A DNA stretch of 36,900 nt from SAR116 cluster bacterium AG-447-C21. GTDB taxonomy: Bacteria > Pseudomonadota > Alphaproteobacteria > Thalassobaculales > Thalassobaculaceae. This document shows positions 34,502-36,900 of this stretch, piece by piece; position 1 is the stretch's first letter, and each line of letters starts with the position of its first letter. Both the position numbers and the translations under genes were made by a program. The stretch spans positions 1 to 36,900 of the forward strand of contig QCQB01000021.1 in assembly GCA_003212315.1 (NCBI GenBank), written 5' to 3'. The notes beneath the pieces were generated by a model. It saw only the letters and a list, made by a program, of their open reading frames with translations. It searched no databases and was not told the origin of the DNA.

Positions 34502-35170
34502 CTAAGAAGCAGATATACTGCGCAAGGCAATGCAAGCAGCTCCATATCCATTATCAATGTTAGTTGTGGCTATTCCAGGGGCGCAACTGGATAATGCTGA
34601 CTCTAGCGCAACCCGTCCGCCTTCAGAAACTCCATAACCATTCGATGTAGCGACAGCTATAACTAATCCCCGAGCTAAACCACCGATTACACTGAACAAA
34701 GCCCCCTCCATACCTGCACACACAATTAGAATAGAGGCGGCCTTTATAGCTTCTTGATTATGAAGCACACGCCATAAACCAGCCACGCCGATATCTATTA
34801 ATTCATTGCAGGAGACCCCATGAAATAGAAGAGTTCGAGCAGCCTCTCTAGCAACACATAGATCCGAAGTACCTCCTGTTATGATAAGTATGTTAGCTCC
34901 GTTACTGGGCCTTGGAATTTTTCCAGATATTGCGGTTTTAGATATTGAATCATAATCTAATAAGGCTTTATCTTGCTCAGACAAAGCATCGAACTTTTCC
35001 ACTTCTAAACGCGTTATTAAAGCCTTCCCTTTTGAATTATGAGCTTGCCTAAGGGCCTCTGAAATCTGTTCTGGTGTTTTCACGTTAGCAAGAATTGCTT
35101 CGGTTAGCCCAATTCTCTCAACTCTGTCAGTATCGAAGCAAACTAACTTCTCCATATCGTCGTCAGTCAT
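34502..35170 (-). CDS. larB: Nickel-pincer cofactor biosynthesis protein LarB
   Basis: LarB carboxylates and hydrolyses nicotinic acid adenine dinucleotide to pyridinium-3,5-biscarboxylic acid mononucleotide, the first step to the NPN cofactor. The 222 residues have an N-terminal segment, then the AIR-carboxylase-like core with ILIITGGTSDLCVAREAA, IDIGVAGLWRVL, CAGMEGALFSVIGGLARG, and VATSNGYGVSEGG. Near the end, C213 in GYGAACIALRS probably corresponds to the Cys that binds the substrate covalently in the L. plantarum enzyme; this match is from memory. It overlaps larE by four bases (ATGA). Confidence 0.92.
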   Translation of the reverse strand: MTDDDMEKLVCFDTDRVERIGLTEAILANVKTPEQISEALRQAHNSKGKALITRLEVEKFDALSEQDKALLDYDSISKTAISGKIPRPSNGANILIITGGTSDLCVAREAARTLLFHGVSCNELIDIGVAGLWRVLHNQEAIKAASILIVCAGMEGALFSVIGGLARGLVIAVATSNGYGVSEGGRVALESALSSCAPGIATTNIDNGYGAACIALRSISAS

Positions 35171-35964
35171 AATTTTTCTCGTAAGAAAGCACTTCCTTGT
35201 TTATAGGAAGAATATTCCACACCTTTATTGTGACCATATATTCTTACTAAATTATCGACTTTTTGGCGTAAATTGCAATCTACCTTATTCAGCAAAGTCT
35301 CTTCTAACTCTATTACAATGCCAACACGTTTAACCCTGCATCGGATTATGCCTAGTCCAAATTCTTCCTGTAACAACCGTTCAACACTGTCGATTAACAT
35401 CAATTTTTCATTCGTAACGTGCAATCCCGTTTCTATTCGACTAGAAAGGCAAGGCGCCGCAGGTAATTGCTTGATATCGTCCAAACCAAGATCCTCGGCA
35501 ATAAGTCTAATATCCCGTTTGCCTATATTAGCCTCAACAAAAGGGTGACGCACCTCGAAATCCTTTGCTGCCTCTAAGCCAGGTCTAAAATCACTTAAAT
35601 CATCTAAATTAGTCCCTGATAAGATTGGCTGAGAGGTAAATTGGGCTATGCGAGAGTAAAGATTACTTTTACAAAAAAAACATCTGTTAACAGGATTTTC
35701 CAAGTAATTTGGATCTTGCATTTCATTCGCGTTTATTAATTCAAGTTGCCATCCAGCATTTTTAGCATGCCTCTCAATACGTTCCGTTGCCTCTCTCGGC
35801 ACTGCTGGGGACAGAGCATGAAACATTGTAACCGAAACATTCAGAGTTCTCTTTGCAATATGCGCCAATGTCATACTATCAACACCCCCGCTGACAGCGA
35901 TGGCTACTGACTCCATATGCATTAGAATTGATGCTATTTTTTTTTGGAAATCAGCGCTTTTCAT
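35167..35964 (-). CDS. larE: ATP-dependent sulfur transferase LarE
   Basis: LarE activates the carboxylates of the LarB product with ATP and converts them to thiocarboxylates. The protein has 265 residues from the ATG at 35964. The PP-loop is SGGVDS at 25-30. C95 and C98 in VNRCFFCKSNLY and C172 in AAPCLSSRIETG give three cysteines. LarE of L. plantarum gives up a single Cys sulfur, whereas LarE proteins with three such cysteines, for example from Thermotoga, carry a [4Fe-4S] cluster. This protein looks like the cluster type. A GTG at 35979 would add five residues; the ATG is preferred. It overlaps larC by 14 bp and larB by 4 bp. Confidence 0.92.
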   Translation of the reverse strand: MKSADFQKKIASILMHMESVAIAVSGGVDSMTLAHIAKRTLNVSVTMFHALSPAVPREATERIERHAKNAGWQLELINANEMQDPNYLENPVNRCFFCKSNLYSRIAQFTSQPILSGTNLDDLSDFRPGLEAAKDFEVRHPFVEANIGKRDIRLIAEDLGLDDIKQLPAAPCLSSRIETGLHVTNEKLMLIDSVERLLQEEFGLGIIRCRVKRVGIVIELEETLLNKVDCNLRQKVDNLVRIYGHNKGVEYSSYKQGSAFLREKL

Positions 35965-36900
35965 TTTTTTTTGTAGCACCTTGTAATAATTGATTTCTGC
36001 GGAGAGATCTCTCGGCTTGCGTAGATGTGTTTAATATCAATTCATCCATATCAGCTTTAATGGTAATGACCCCATCCGGCCTAATCGATTTTTTTGCGCT
36101 TACGCCGTCTAGACTAATATTCTCACGGCTTAGTACGCTGCGATTTGAGATTTGCTTTCTCAATCCAATCGTCGTTGTTTGCAGAAATATCTGTTCAATC
36201 GCTTGGTTTATATAGTTAGGATAACATAAAACGCGCACTGAGGTTGCAAGACGACCTTTTTTACCAAATACCATATATTGAATGACATCCAACACACCTT
36301 GAGTAGCCCTCAGTATATCAAGAGCAACAGCTAACTCCTCACCAGTCTGATCATCAACTTCAAAGGTTATTTCGCCGACCTCATCGTTAGTTCTAAATTC
36401 TGCTGTTGTTTCTTCAAACGCCAGAATCCTTAGCATATTTGGTACGCCTTTTAACTCCTTTGTACCAAGGCCGTATCCACTAGCTATCAATCGGCCATTA
36501 TTTCTTTTCGTATTTTGAGAGGCCGCAATGTGTGTCAAAATTGCAGCCCCAGTGGGTGTGACTCTTTCACCAGAGATACCATCGTCGGCCATTATATAAC
36601 CTTTGAGAAGTTGGCTGGTGGCCGGAGCTGGAACAGGCATTAACCCGTGGGCGGTATTTACCGTTCCTGACCCCATTGGAATATCGTCAACACTCCACTC
36701 AGAACAGTTTAGCAGCTCAAGAATAGTTGCTGTTCCAACAATATCACAAATTGAGTCCCAGTCGGCTATCTCATGAAAATGAACTGCATCTATCGATTTA
36801 CCATGAACTGCTCCCTCTGCTACAGCAAGTCGATGGAAGATATCTATCGCCCTTTCGATGACAGCCGGTGGCAGTGCGCTATCGGAAAGCCTCTTACAGA
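35951..36900 (-). CDS. larC: Nickel insertion protein LarC, 5' truncated by window end
   Basis: LarC is the CTP-dependent nickel insertase (cyclometallase) that completes the NPN cofactor. The frame is open to the last base of the window, so about 316 residues are present and the N-terminus is missing. The internal Met at 36676 is not the start: upstream in the same frame lie AVAEGAVHGKSIDAVHFHE and the run up to DIPMGSGTV, which are core LarC sequence. The segment GLMPVPAPATSQLLKGY and the C-terminal domain with ITFEVDDQTGEELAVALD are intact. In L. plantarum larC is split into larC1 and larC2 and joined by frameshifting; here the part seen is one continuous frame. Confidence 0.93.
   Translation of the reverse strand, partial: CKRLSDSALPPAVIERAIDIFHRLAVAEGAVHGKSIDAVHFHEIADWDSICDIVGTATILELLNCSEWSVDDIPMGSGTVNTAHGLMPVPAPATSQLLKGYIMADDGISGERVTPTGAAILTHIAASQNTKRNNGRLIASGYGLGTKELKGVPNMLRILAFEETTAEFRTNDEVGEITFEVDDQTGEELAVALDILRATQGVLDVIQYMVFGKKGRLATSVRVLCYPNYINQAIEQIFLQTTTIGLRKQISNRSVLSRENISLDGVSAKKSIRPDGVITIKADMDELILNTSTQAERSLRRNQLLQGATKKNEKR

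Noticed and set aside
36600-36676. Start of LarC at the internal Met (36676), or a split larC
   Set aside because: The same frame continues without stop to base 36900 and encodes core LarC motifs, so the gene is truncated only by the window.

Overview
The window is A+T-rich (about 40% G+C by eye, not computed) and densely coded on both strands. It looks like chromosomal DNA of a Gram-negative bacterium, most likely a marine-type alphaproteobacterium. The reasons are the gph divergent from a glmU-glmS pair, a glutathione reductase of the usual proteobacterial type, and many oxidative catabolic families (luciferase-like monooxygenases, PhyH and TauD dioxygenases, HyuAB, RidA) of the kind common in such genomes. 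This placement is inference. No rRNA, tRNA, CRISPR array, insertion sequence or integrase was recognised.

Left part (1-5149): the 3' end of a Baeyer-Villiger monooxygenase, glnS, a PNPOx-fold flavoprotein, gor on the opposite strand, and a secreted DUF2459 protein. Signalling block (4505-10820): the DUF2459 gene is followed by a coiled-coil protein built from 36-residue repeats and then a GAF-GAF-PAS-class III adenylate cyclase, all on +. Convergent to these is a three-gene unit on the minus strand, made of a duplicated DUF1538 membrane protein and two different PII-like regulators.

Middle (11039-18080): an amidase overlapping a tiny two-helix membrane protein, an orphan 104-residue protein with a good promoter-like sequence, a NYN-domain protein, glmS, glmU and a phosphoglycolate phosphatase-like HAD enzyme. 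The glm genes supply UDP-GlcNAc for the cell wall.

Catabolic/accessory region (18105-33802): three different luciferase-like (LLM) flavoenzymes, a PhyH dioxygenase, an M20 amidohydrolase, a thiol-dioxygenase-type cupin, HyuA and HyuB, a carboxymuconolactone decarboxylase-like protein, two EamA transporters, RidA, DUF2000, an aldo/keto reductase and a TauD-type dioxygenase. The mix of an RutA/SfnG-type oxygenase, RidA, ATP-dependent hydantoinase and amidohydrolase suggests breakdown of an N-containing ring and/or organosulfur compound. The substrate cannot be read from sequence.

Right end (33872-36900): a DUF2062 membrane protein and larB, larE and larC (5'-truncated by the window edge) for the nickel-pincer nucleotide cofactor. 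No larA lies in the window.

The best candidates for something undescribed are the repeat protein coupled to a CyaB1-like cyclase, the DUF1538/dual-PII unit, and the LLM/HyuAB/RidA catabolic region.
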